NCBI GenBank assembly: GCA_913019905.1
Contig: CAJVZD010000054.1
Location: forward strand, 1 to 33,478
Source: an uncultured Cellvibrionales bacterium
Lineage (GTDB): Bacteria > Pseudomonadota > Gammaproteobacteria > Pseudomonadales > Dasaniaceae
Direction: 5' to 3'
Length of the DNA: 33,478 bases
A model generated the notes under the pieces. The model had not been told where the DNA came from. It made no database searches and saw only the letters and a program-made list of their open reading frames with translations. A program made the position numbers and the translations under genes. Below, in pieces: positions 15,868-24,830 of the stretch (its first letter is position 1; each line of letters starts with the position of its first letter).

Positions 15868-18045
15868 TTAGGGAAGGGCGGTGGCAGCGGTGGCAGCGGT
15901 GACGGATTCAGTGTAACGACTTGTTAGCTGCACATAGGCATTGAAACGATTTCTAATGGCACGTACGTAATTTACCGGCTCTTGCCCGCGGACATAACCG
16001 TGTCTGGCTTTTGAGGCATATTCTCGCTTAGATAATAGCAACATGGCTTTTTCAACGTTGTCGAACCAAAGATTCGGGTTAAGCCCCTGTTTTTTTGCCA
16101 GGCGCCGTGCATCGTGAACATGGCCCGCTCCAGCATTATAGGCGGCCAGTGTAAACCATAGGCGATCGGTAACAGTCAGTGTTTCCGGGAATCTTTGTCT
16201 GCTCCAATCAAGATATTTAACTCCTGCTTCGATGCCAATCTTTGGTGCTTGTAAATCTTTATAACCCAGCTCCCTCGCCGTTTTCGGCATCACCTGAAAC
16301 AGGCCTAAAGCTCCCGCCCATGATCTTGCTTTAGGGTCGAAATGACTCTCCTGATACATTTGGGCGACTAATAAACGCCAGTCAAAATTGTATTTTTCTG
16401 CAAATATCTTTACTGTATCGTCGAAGGGTGACAGCTTCCCCTCGTCCGTGAATTCCAGTTGACCTTGTTTTAACTTGGCAACACCTTTGGATGCCTTAAA
16501 GTATTTTTTATAAGTCATGTTATAGAATAGGCTACGATACTCCCGATCGATAAACTGATTGAGCTCTGCTAATAATTCAGGGTTGTTGCCGCGTACTGCC
16601 CAACCTTGATGGAGTGGATCACCAAGAACTATGGCGCTGTCGACATCTTTTCGCCAGGTGAGCTCAATATCGAGGATATGATTGTCTGCAACGGTAAGGT
16701 CGTATTCGCCGGAGGCAACCTTGGCAATCGCCTCTTCAGTCTCTTCGTTCTCTGGCGTGGCAATGATATTGACGGCGACTTGTTCCTGTAATTTTTTGAT
16801 CGTGTTCCAATAGCTACTAGACTCCCGAACATGAATGTTGCGACCCGCAAGGTCTTCCAGGGTTTTAATACTGTCATCTTCTGGTCGGCTAATAACCAGT
16901 TCGGAGGCATAATGATAAGGGTTGGAAAATACAATATTGTCCTGCGTACGATCGTCAGTTATCGATAAAAAACCAGCTGCCACATCGGCTTCACCGTTGC
17001 GCACATAATCAATCAATTGTTCATGGTCGGGAGGTACGACAATATCGAGCAGCAATTCATTTTTTTCTGCAAAAGCCCTAATTAACTCATAGTCAAAACC
17101 TAATAGCTTCCCCCTCCATAAAAAATAGGTAGCGCTATTGTTCCTTAAGGCGACTCGCAGATGTTTGCTTTTTTTAATCTCTTGCCAGTCGTCTGTGCGA
17201 CTTTCTTTTCTAGGTCGAGTGAGTTTTTCAATCCGAATAAATTGATTGAGCTGAGTTAATAGATTGGGATTGTCAGGACGAATAGCCCATGCTGTTGGCT
17301 GCTTGGTCGCCAGCGGGCCAGAGACGCTGAGATCTTGTCGATAAGTGCTAAAGGTATCAATGATATTGCTATCCGCTATAGTCAGATACTCTTCGTTCTC
17401 GCTGATATAATCAAAGATTTCATCGTTGCTCATCTCGCCGGGTAGTGTTTTTATTGTTAATCCTGGGAATTCGGTTTTCAGTCTTTGGGCGGTCTGCCAG
17501 AACGACTTATCTTTTTGTACCGCTAGAATACGCTCTTGCAGCTGGCTCCGTGCCGTTAATGGTTGCTTGTGACTGCTGAGTATATGTTCTGTGACCAGAT
17601 CCAGGGGAACAGTAAACCCCACTTTCTCCCTGCGCTTGTCAGTCACGGTTAGATTGGAGACTATGACATCCCCTTTGCCTTCAAGAAGATGGGGTATCAG
17701 GTCCTCAAATTTCTCAACCGCCACGATGGTCATGGTTAAGCTGTGCGTGTTGGCAAAGCGTGCCAACATATCCTGATCAATTTCTTGAGGACGGCCGTTT
17801 CTGGGTAAAGCGACATCCTGATTCGAATGTATAAGAACCCTAAGCTCACCTTGCTCTTTGATACTGTCTATGTCGCCAATCTCGATAAAGCGCTTCGGCT
17901 CAGCTACTGCAGTCATGTTCCCATCAGTTTTCGCCGTGGTATCCGTGTTCTCACTGCAGCCCGCCAGCGTAAAACCGAGGAGCAGAGTCAAGAAAAGCGT
18001 AAAGAAAAGAGTAAACAGACGAGAGTCGTGTTGGTTAACAAGCAT
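15868..18045 (-). CDS. MltF-like membrane-bound lytic transglycosylase with two substrate-binding domains
   Basis: The protein (725 aa) is a lipoprotein (lipobox LAGC, Cys30). It has two successive SBP_bac_3 domains, at about 66-275 (GELRVLIHSNQ; GDVIVSNLTVTDKRRE) and 295-508 (KHLRVALRNNS; ADVAAGFLSITDDR). A C-terminal SLT domain at about 545-690 has the catalytic glutamate E566 in YQESHFDP, then AGALGLFQVMPKTA. E. coli MltF is about 520 aa with one such sensor domain. It would cleave peptidoglycan glycan strands from the periplasmic side of the outer membrane, with the solute-binding domains controlling activity. The C-terminal residues are an alanine/threonine-rich tail encoded by near-repeats of GGCAGCGGT. 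AAAGG precedes the start. It is convergent with the EPS GT4 gene. Confidence 0.9.
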   Translation of the reverse strand: MLVNQHDSRLFTLFFTLFLTLLLGFTLAGCSENTDTTAKTDGNMTAVAEPKRFIEIGDIDSIKEQGELRVLIHSNQDVALPRNGRPQEIDQDMLARFANTHSLTMTIVAVEKFEDLIPHLLEGKGDVIVSNLTVTDKRREKVGFTVPLDLVTEHILSSHKQPLTARSQLQERILAVQKDKSFWQTAQRLKTEFPGLTIKTLPGEMSNDEIFDYISENEEYLTIADSNIIDTFSTYRQDLSVSGPLATKQPTAWAIRPDNPNLLTQLNQFIRIEKLTRPRKESRTDDWQEIKKSKHLRVALRNNSATYFLWRGKLLGFDYELIRAFAEKNELLLDIVVPPDHEQLIDYVRNGEADVAAGFLSITDDRTQDNIVFSNPYHYASELVISRPEDDSIKTLEDLAGRNIHVRESSSYWNTIKKLQEQVAVNIIATPENEETEEAIAKVASGEYDLTVADNHILDIELTWRKDVDSAIVLGDPLHQGWAVRGNNPELLAELNQFIDREYRSLFYNMTYKKYFKASKGVAKLKQGQLEFTDEGKLSPFDDTVKIFAEKYNFDWRLLVAQMYQESHFDPKARSWAGALGLFQVMPKTARELGYKDLQAPKIGIEAGVKYLDWSRQRFPETLTVTDRLWFTLAAYNAGAGHVHDARRLAKKQGLNPNLWFDNVEKAMLLLSKREYASKARHGYVRGQEPVNYVRAIRNRFNAYVQLTSRYTESVTAATAATALP

Positions 18046-18252
18046 AAATAGAGCCTTTCTTTATTAAGAAGGGTGTTCAAAGTGCTAGATACAGATTAGC
18101 ACTAAACGACTCGTTGCTGCTTAGTTTTTATACATTTAATCTCACGATACCCTGAAAGAACCAACACATTTTCAAATGTCTGCACACGAGAATTTGTCGG
18201 TACGATTTAGAAGAAAAAAAGTGCTGACTAAATCGAAGAGTTTTCGGGTACT

Positions 18253-18657
18253 TTAATTCGCCGAACACTTTTCGTTGAGTCGATCAAGTTCAATTCTTAG
18301 GGCCGACCCACTTAACATGATTTCCCAAAAAGACAATAGGAGAGAAACTGCCATGAAAAAAAGGCTTGCTCCAAAGCTAATGCGGCCGAGAAATTCAAAG
18401 TCAGAAAAAAGGCACCACATGGCGATGACGCAAATCAGCATGCTCATGATCCCCGACGCTTGGGTATATTTAATAATGATAATCCTAGTTCGCAAGCTTT
18501 CTATCTGGAGTGCCAATCGCTCGTCTGCATGATCCAGTAAACTTTGAGTCATGTTGCGAGCTATTTGAGCTAATCCCATAAATCTGTTGGAATAGGCTAA
18601 CAGTAGTAATGACAGTGCTGGAAAGAGCAATGCGGGTGTAGTAATACTTATTTCCAC
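18253..18657 (-). CDS. DUF2721 family membrane protein
   Basis: The protein (134 aa) begins with TTPALLFPALSLLLLAYSNRF, the hallmark of DUF2721. It has three hydrophobic segments at about 7-25, 68-88 and 93-113. Basic and helical stretches lie between the first two (ADERLALQIESLRTRIIIIKY). The function of the family is unknown. The start is GTG with AGAGGT just upstream. It follows the aldehyde dehydrogenase gene by 73 bp on the same strand, so it could be co-transcribed with it, but no functional link is apparent. Confidence 0.85.
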   Translation of the reverse strand: MEISITTPALLFPALSLLLLAYSNRFMGLAQIARNMTQSLLDHADERLALQIESLRTRIIIIKYTQASGIMSMLICVIAMWCLFSDFEFLGRISFGASLFFMAVSLLLSFWEIMLSGSALRIELDRLNEKCSAN

Positions 18658-18730
18658 TGCGACCTCTACTAAACTTTCAGTTGCTTACAAAAAACCTCTA
18701 AATCGCTGAGGCGAAGCGAGATGAATATAG

Positions 18731-20173
18731 CTATGCAATTTCATTGGAGCTGAGTACGAGCATTTTCTCAATTTGCATATCTTTCATGGTATGTGGCACA
18801 CCACCTATGCCATAGCCAGACTCTCTAAGGCCAGCAAAGGGCATCCAGTCGACTCTGAACGCTGTATGCTCGTTTACCATGACTGCTGATGCATTGAGTT
18901 TTCGGTATGCCTTCATAGAAAAATCGATTTTGTCGCTGAATACGCTGGCTTGGAAAGAGAAGGGTAATGCGTTCGCTTTTTCGATAGCATCGTCAACGTC
19001 GCTATAAGAGTATACGCACACCACTGGACCAAATACTTCCATTTGACTCACTTCACAGTCATCGGGTGGATCCAAAAGAACCGTTGGCGCATAGAGAGAG
19101 GTCGATATTTTATTTCCACCACACAAAAGCTTCGCGCCTTGTTCTACCGCTGATTTTACCCATTGATCGACTCTATCGACCTCTCTGCTTGTGATTAATG
19201 GACCAACGTCAGTGGCTTCGCTGCAAGGATCGCCGACCACGAGTTTGTCAGCAGCGGTTGCTATATCATGCGCCAGATCGATTGCGTTAGATTGGTGAGC
19301 GTAAACACGTTGGACCGATACGCAAACTTGGCCGGCATGGTAAAAACCGCCTCGAACGAGTTTGGGAATCGTATCGCTAAAGTCGACATCTTTGTCCAGG
19401 ATGACGGGTGCTGCACCGCCATGTTCCAACGCACATCGTGTACCTGCTGAAAGTTTTGATTTCAGCATCCATCCAATTTTTGCGCTTCCGATAAATGTAA
19501 AGAAATCGACTCGAGGATCTGTAACCAGTTTTTCTGCGGTGTCAGTATTCTCTGTAAGCAAACATTGGCACCATCCCTCTGGTAACCCTGCCTGGTGCAC
19601 CATAGCGACAAATGAAAAGCATGAAAGAGGAGTTGCGCCAGCTGGTTTTACTATTACGGGACATCCTACGGCAATGGCTGGTGCAACCTGATGAACGATG
19701 AGATTTAACGGGTGATTAAAGGCACTTACTGCAACTACTACGCCGATAGGGGACAATGTTGTGAAGGCAATTTTTCCAGAAGATGCCTCGTTTATCCCCA
19801 TCGGTATTTCTGTACCACCGCTCTCTTTTAGGCCGTCTATGCAAAGGCCAACGCTTTCTATCGCTCGCTCTACTTCGATTCGAGAATCTCTCAACGGTTT
19901 ACCGCCCTCCGTTGCTGCGTTTAAAGAGAGACTTTCAAAATTCTCTGTCATTATTAAAATCAAACGCTTTAATATGACGATTCTCTCGCGTACGGATAAC
20001 CATTTCGAGCGATCGTTAAAAAGCTGATGCGCATTATCAAGTGCCTTATCGACGTGGGTAATATCGGATGTTGTGACGGCCCCGACAGGCCTATTATCAA
20101 ACGGCGAAACCACAATAGTGGATTGTTCTCTTGGAACAACACCGGGGATTATTGGATCATATTTTATATTCAT
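18731..20173 (-). CDS. Aldehyde dehydrogenase, NAD(P)-dependent
   Basis: The protein (480 aa) has the ALDH landmarks: Asn153 in FNHP, Lys176 in VKPAGATPLS, Glu250 in ALEHGG and catalytic Cys284 in HAGQVCVSVQ. The length is normal for the superfamily. It oxidises an aldehyde to the acid in the cytoplasm. The exact substrate is not visible. The generic relatives are lactaldehyde, succinate-semialdehyde and phosphonoacetaldehyde dehydrogenases. It starts 51 bp after the acetolactate-synthase-like gene and is likely co-transcribed with it, so the aldehyde may come from that enzyme's product or substrate. AAGG lies 7 bases before the ATG. Confidence 0.9.
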   Translation of the reverse strand: MNIKYDPIIPGVVPREQSTIVVSPFDNRPVGAVTTSDITHVDKALDNAHQLFNDRSKWLSVRERIVILKRLILIMTENFESLSLNAATEGGKPLRDSRIEVERAIESVGLCIDGLKESGGTEIPMGINEASSGKIAFTTLSPIGVVVAVSAFNHPLNLIVHQVAPAIAVGCPVIVKPAGATPLSCFSFVAMVHQAGLPEGWCQCLLTENTDTAEKLVTDPRVDFFTFIGSAKIGWMLKSKLSAGTRCALEHGGAAPVILDKDVDFSDTIPKLVRGGFYHAGQVCVSVQRVYAHQSNAIDLAHDIATAADKLVVGDPCSEATDVGPLITSREVDRVDQWVKSAVEQGAKLLCGGNKISTSLYAPTVLLDPPDDCEVSQMEVFGPVVCVYSYSDVDDAIEKANALPFSFQASVFSDKIDFSMKAYRKLNASAVMVNEHTAFRVDWMPFAGLRESGYGIGGVPHTMKDMQIEKMLVLSSNEIA

Positions 20174-20224
20174 TGTTTAACCTTGCGTGCTATTTGATAG
20201 GGTTGGGACAAAGAGTAGTCGCCG

Positions 20225-21865
20225 TTAAAATTCCTGGCTCATACGCTTTATGTCGATGTTGAGAATCTGATCGTTTTCAGAGTAGTCAACGGGTGCGTCG
20301 ATAAGGTGTACGCCGGGCGTTGAGAGACATTCATCAAGTACGGCTTTTAGGCCGCTGCTAGATTCAACACGATGCCCCTTAGCACCATACGACTCGGCGT
20401 ATTTAACAAAGTCAGGGTTGCCGTAATCCAAGCCAAAATTATCGAAATTCATATTGGCTTGTTTCCACTTAATCATCCCATAGGCGTCATCTCTAAGGAT
20501 TAATACCACGAGATTGAGACTTAAGCGTACAGCAGTTTCTAGCTCTTGAGAGTTCATCATAAACCCGCCATCACCACAGATGGCCATGACTTTGCGATCG
20601 GGGTGAATAAGGCTTGCTGCTATCGCTGAAGGTAAACCCGCGCCCATGGTAGCCAATGCGTTGTCCAGTAAAACTGTATTAGGTTCATGCGCTCTATAGT
20701 TTCTGGAGAACCATATTTTGTATACGCCGTTGTCTAAACAGATAATACCATCCGACGGCATTGCAGTGCGGACGTCGGCCACCAAGCGCTGAGGATAGAG
20801 TGGGAATCGGGGATCATCTATCCCGTCGTTTAAATGCTCATCTATTCGCGCCTTTACTTTCTGAAAGTAGCTAAAATCCCATGTGCTTTGCGGTTCAATT
20901 TTCTCTGAAATTTGCCAAACACTATTACTAATATCACCGATCACTCCCTGTTGAGGATGATAAACAGAATCAATGGAAGCCGTCAGATAGTTAATATGAA
21001 TAACTTTACAGCCGTCTTCCGTCATAAAAAATGGAGGTTTTTCCACAACGTCGTGACCTATGTTAATAATAAGGTCGGCCGAATCTATTGCGCGATGAAG
21101 AAAGTCACTTGACGATAAAGAACTGGTGCCAAGATATAACGGGCTTCGTTCGTCTAAAACTCCTTTGCCCATTTGTGTACTAAAAAATGGAATCCCTGTT
21201 TTATCAACAAATTGTTGAAGCATTTTGCTGGTCATTTTTCGATTCGCACCTGCGCCTAACATCAACAAAGGGTGTTTTGCTTCCTCTATCATTTTTACAG
21301 CGGCATCAATGGCGTTGTCTTCCGCTATTGGCCGTCTCCAATTGCTTGCCACAATGAGGGGGGCGTGGGTATCCTCAGCCGCAATATCTTCAGGTAGCTC
21401 TAGATGTGCTGCACCCGGTCTCTCGTCCTGAGCAAGTCGAAAAGCTTCGCGTATTTTGGAAGGGATATTGTCTGCTCCCATTATTTGATGAGTAAATTTT
21501 GTTAGGGGTTTCATCATGCCAACAACATCAACGATTTGAAACTGTCCCTGCTTACTGCTTTTTATCGGTTTTTGCCCCGTCAACATAATCATTGGCATAG
21601 CGCCTAGTTGAGCGTACGCAGCACATGTAACGAAATTAGTCGCGCCGGGCCCTAAGGTCGACATGCAGACCCCGGCCTTTCCTGTCAATCGGCCATAGGT
21701 AGACGCCATAAAACCCGCGCCTTGCTCATGGCGAGTAAGAATTAGCTTAATGGAAGAGTCTTTCATTGAGTTCAGAATATCTAAGTTTTCTTCACCGGGT
21801 ATGCCAAATATATATTCAACACCTTCTGCTTCTAAGGCTTTTATAAATAAATCAGATGCTTTCAT
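20225..21865 (-). CDS. Acetolactate synthase-like thiamine-diphosphate enzyme, catabolic type
   Basis: The protein (546 aa) has the three TPP-enzyme domains. The N-terminal part carries the TPP-activating Glu47 (RHEQGAGFMA) and a GATN motif. The C-terminal part has GDGGF at 431-435, followed by RDDAYGMIKWKQ where many relatives have an NN dipeptide. The sequence VPVDYSEND-like near the end (DAPVDYSENDQIL) is typical of AlsS-type enzymes. No FAD-binding or regulatory-subunit features were noted and no small subunit gene lies nearby. It would condense two pyruvates to acetolactate with loss of CO2, but another 2-oxoacid decarboxylase activity is possible. AAGGAAA precedes the ATG. It is the first gene of a likely two-gene operon with the aldehyde dehydrogenase. 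Confidence 0.87.
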   Translation of the reverse strand: MKASDLFIKALEAEGVEYIFGIPGEENLDILNSMKDSSIKLILTRHEQGAGFMASTYGRLTGKAGVCMSTLGPGATNFVTCAAYAQLGAMPMIMLTGQKPIKSSKQGQFQIVDVVGMMKPLTKFTHQIMGADNIPSKIREAFRLAQDERPGAAHLELPEDIAAEDTHAPLIVASNWRRPIAEDNAIDAAVKMIEEAKHPLLMLGAGANRKMTSKMLQQFVDKTGIPFFSTQMGKGVLDERSPLYLGTSSLSSSDFLHRAIDSADLIINIGHDVVEKPPFFMTEDGCKVIHINYLTASIDSVYHPQQGVIGDISNSVWQISEKIEPQSTWDFSYFQKVKARIDEHLNDGIDDPRFPLYPQRLVADVRTAMPSDGIICLDNGVYKIWFSRNYRAHEPNTVLLDNALATMGAGLPSAIAASLIHPDRKVMAICGDGGFMMNSQELETAVRLSLNLVVLILRDDAYGMIKWKQANMNFDNFGLDYGNPDFVKYAESYGAKGHRVESSSGLKAVLDECLSTPGVHLIDAPVDYSENDQILNIDIKRMSQEF

Positions 21866-23082
21866 TGTCGCTTTCCTTTAATAAGAATGAAAAATCGTCA
21901 TTCGGCTCGTCAGCTAATGTCGAATTGTTTGTTGAATTTTCCGTTGTGTTTTGTTTGGCCATTACCAGTTATGGAGTTTATCTAGACGAATCGATAGTGA
22001 AATTGTTACAGCTAATCCATAACATTTATTCAAGCTCAAAGTTTTTTCTTCCAGCATTGTTTATCAAAAAGACAAGGAAATTAGTGAGATTTCAACGCGA
22101 AAGCGCACCTGTACCGGTAAACAATTGGGCTCGTATGAGCGCTCCTTGTTTGTCCTGCACTTCAATTCCTGGGCTTCAATTTTTTTTGAAATTCATTGGT
22201 CTTTCTGCTGGAAAATTGAAACGACATTGGGGGCTTGTCTATTGCTAGGTCATTATGAGTAGAGGTTTGAGCGGCCTTATATCGCGTTTCGAAAAGAGGC
22301 GGTGGCCGTGGAGATATATTTTTCGATGACAGTGACAGGTGATCGTCGGGTTCGGTGCTCCTCGGCCTCGATGGAACTTGCGCGGTCGCGTTTAGCGGCT
22401 TCTCTGCAACTGACGTCAAGGTCACGGCCGAGTATTAGCGCTCATGTTGTTGGTCATACATGTAGTTGGTTATTTCATCCAACGTGTAATGGTCACTCAC
22501 ATAGACCTGTACCCAGTATATTTATGGGAAGAGCTGCAAACTTATCGAAAACTAATGTTCTTTACCGTTGCTAGCTTGCTGACTACCAGTAGCCCGCCTC
22601 TTGTACTAAGGTAAAGAATACTAATTTTTCCTAAACTGCAGGCTTGAAATAATAACTATCTAGTACTTAAATTAGACTTTCTAGATCGATCAGGATTTGG
22701 GGCTTGGCCGAAGTCCTATTCTCGCCAGTGTCGGAGTATGTTTATGACTCTCGCAGAGCGTTACGCGGGAATAAGCAATAAGAGCCTTTTGGATAATTGA
22801 GAGATGTCTGTACGATTGGAATTGGACTTTGTATCAAATTAAGTCAGATTGGGTATCGAGTTACTAACACAGTTTTTTCTAGATTCAGCTTATATCAGGC
22901 ACCGATCGTATAGGCACCCTCACGCAAGGAGACCGAGGAAGACTCTATCGATGATATTCCAAAAAATTAGACACTCTGCAGTCATAATTTCCGAAGTCTG
23001 TAGCCAGAATTCTTTGATGTAAAGTGCATAAAGAAACTTATCTTCTATAGCGTAACCCAACATAAACAGGGAGTAACACTCT
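21866..23082. other. 1.2 kb region without a recognisable gene
   Basis: Short open frames exist on both strands (for example 22162-22425 minus and 21856-22248 plus), but none has a good ribosome binding site or familiar motif. The stretch 22260-22440 is richer in G and C than its surroundings. It must contain the divergent promoters of the acetolactate synthase and disulfide oxidoreductase genes. I see no clear -35/-10 pair or tRNA. Confidence 0.4.
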
Positions 23083-24429
23083 ATGTCAAACCGATACGAC
23101 ATCATCATCATTGGAGGCGGCAACGCGGGTTTAGGTGTATCAGCCATTGCAGCCGAAGCGGGCAAAAACATTGCGATTATCGAAGAGAGGGATTTTGGTG
23201 GCACCTGCCCTAATCGTGGCTGTACTCCAAAAAAGGTATTGGTTGCTGCCGCTCATTCATTGCACGCAATTGACCGCGCGGACGAACATTACATTGAAGT
23301 CGGTGCGGCAACACTAGACTGGACCCAACTGATCCGACGTGCGAAAGATATGATTAGTTTTATCCCCGAGGCGATGGCAGGTGTTGCCAAAAAACGTGGT
23401 GATGTCTATCGAGGTTCGGCCAAATTTGTTGGGCCCAATTCTATAGAGGTTGATGGAACGATTTTGGAGGGGGACAATATTGTTATTGCCACGGGATCTA
23501 AAACGCGTCCCTTACCTATTCCCGGTGCGGAACTCATGATTACGTCTGACGAAGTGCTGTCTGAGGAAACCCAACCAGATGGCGTTGTCTTTATCGGCGG
23601 AGGTGTGATTGCGATGGAATTTAGTCATGTTTATGCGCGTGCCGGTACTAAAGTTACGATCCTGGAGGTGATGCCCAGTCTGCTGCCACGAATCGAGGCT
23701 GACGCTGTAACCGCGGTTCAGGTCGAAAGCGAACGTATTGGTGTGACTGTAAAAACTGGCGTTCAAGTAAAGTCTGTATCTAAATCTGACAATCGACTCG
23801 CCGTTAAATACGAGCTAGATGGTCAGGAATATGACGTAATCGCAGACAGAGTTATCAACGGGGCAGGGCGTATCGCCAACGTGGATATGTTAGATCTAGG
23901 TAAGGGAAAAATTAAACACGACCGGATCGCCATTGAAACTGATGAATATTTGCGTTCCACCTCAAACCCGAGTGTATGGGCCTGTGGAGATTCATTGATA
24001 ACGTCACCACAGCTTTCGCCGATTGCCACCTATGAAGGGCGAATCGTCGGGCAGAATATTGTCCACGGTCCTAAAATTAAACCAGATTATAGTGTGCTGC
24101 CGAGTTGTGTTTATACAGTTCCCGCACTCAGTACTGTTGGCTTAACGGAGTTGCAGGCACGCGATCAAGGCATTGACATAGAAGTAACAGTTAATGATAT
24201 GCGGGATTGGTTTTCCAGTAAAAGTTATGCGGAAACGGTTGCTTGGGCAAAGGTGATCATTGATAAGAATGAAGATAAGATCATTGGCGCTCACATGGTG
24301 GGTCATCGAGGTGAAGACTTGATTCATGTATTTTCCATGGCCATGCGCCACGGAATTTCGGCCAGTAAGCTGAAGGATGATATGTTTGCGTATCCAACGT
24401 TTTCATCGGATATTAAAAATATGTTCTAG
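23083..24429 (+). CDS. FAD-dependent pyridine nucleotide-disulfide oxidoreductase (Lpd/glutathione reductase-like)
   Basis: The protein (448 aa) starts with an FAD-binding GGGNAG (11-16) and the redox-active disulfide Cys42-Cys47 in GGTCPNRGCTPKK. A second nucleotide-binding motif lies near 167 (VVFIGGGVIAMEFSHVY), followed by WACGDS and a C-terminal dimerisation domain. In dihydrolipoyl dehydrogenase and glutathione reductase the end reads HPTxSE, with a His-Glu pair that acts as acid/base. Here it reads YPTFSSD (Tyr437, Ser442), so that pair is missing. It probably does not act as a standard Lpd or GR, and no lipoyl enzyme genes are nearby. CAGGGAG precedes the ATG by about 10 bases. The substrate is unknown. 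Confidence 0.87.
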   Translation: MSNRYDIIIIGGGNAGLGVSAIAAEAGKNIAIIEERDFGGTCPNRGCTPKKVLVAAAHSLHAIDRADEHYIEVGAATLDWTQLIRRAKDMISFIPEAMAGVAKKRGDVYRGSAKFVGPNSIEVDGTILEGDNIVIATGSKTRPLPIPGAELMITSDEVLSEETQPDGVVFIGGGVIAMEFSHVYARAGTKVTILEVMPSLLPRIEADAVTAVQVESERIGVTVKTGVQVKSVSKSDNRLAVKYELDGQEYDVIADRVINGAGRIANVDMLDLGKGKIKHDRIAIETDEYLRSTSNPSVWACGDSLITSPQLSPIATYEGRIVGQNIVHGPKIKPDYSVLPSCVYTVPALSTVGLTELQARDQGIDIEVTVNDMRDWFSSKSYAETVAWAKVIIDKNEDKIIGAHMVGHRGEDLIHVFSMAMRHGISASKLKDDMFAYPTFSSDIKNMF

Positions 24430-24605
24430 ATCCTCTTGCTGAAAAACCTACGAATATAGAAGATCGGTTGCCAGGATCCCGAACTTAATCGACGGGTTGG
24501 AGCGTGTTACTGCCTACTGGTTTTGGATCATTTCATCAGCCCTTGTTTCGCATATGATGCTAATCGGGTGGCGCCGCCTGATCTCAAAAAGACCATTCAG
24601 GATCG

Positions 24606-24711
24606 CGCCTATACGTCACTAATATCGACATATCCCATTTTCAGTAGACTTAGTAGAATGAGCGAAAATCTGAGTTAAATGTCGATATTTCCTAACTTAA
24701 TAACATAGGCG
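24606..24711. repeat. Nested inverted-repeat element (about 106 bp)
   Basis: The outer arms are CGCCTAT (24606-24612) and ATAGGCG (24705-24711). Perfect 11-bp inner arms AATATCGACAT (24621-24631) and ATGTCGATATT (24679-24689) are followed inward by ATTTTC and GAAAAT. The arms could fold into a long, interrupted hairpin. It could be a small non-autonomous mobile element or a transcription stop shared by the two convergent genes. Confidence 0.5.
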
Positions 24712-24769
24712 GGAATTAAGATGGCTGCTCTACTAAAAGCGATCACAGAAAATTAGTCGGTACGACCCT

Positions 24770-24830
24770 TTCGCAGGCGAGCGACGGTAGGCCGCTCCGC
24801 AAGCTGAAACGGCTTGCTGACTTCTGCGAA
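24770..24830 (-). terminator. Hairpin just after the universal stress protein gene
   Basis: TTCGCAG (24770-24776) pairs with CTGCGAA (24824-24830), and inside it GCAAGC (24799-24804) pairs with GCTTGC (24812-24817). It directly follows the stop of the leftward gene. There is no T run, so a rho-independent terminator is uncertain. Confidence 0.3.

Larger units (their letters stand above)
24430..24830. other. Convergent intergenic region with inverted repeats
   Basis: The 401 bases between the oxidoreductase and the universal stress protein hold the inverted-repeat element at 24606-24711 and the hairpin at 24770-24830. No gene is seen. Confidence 0.5.

Noticed and set aside
21856..22248. 130-codon open frame on the plus strand
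   Set aside because: It begins inside the acetolactate synthase gene on the other strand, has no ribosome binding site and no recognisable domain.
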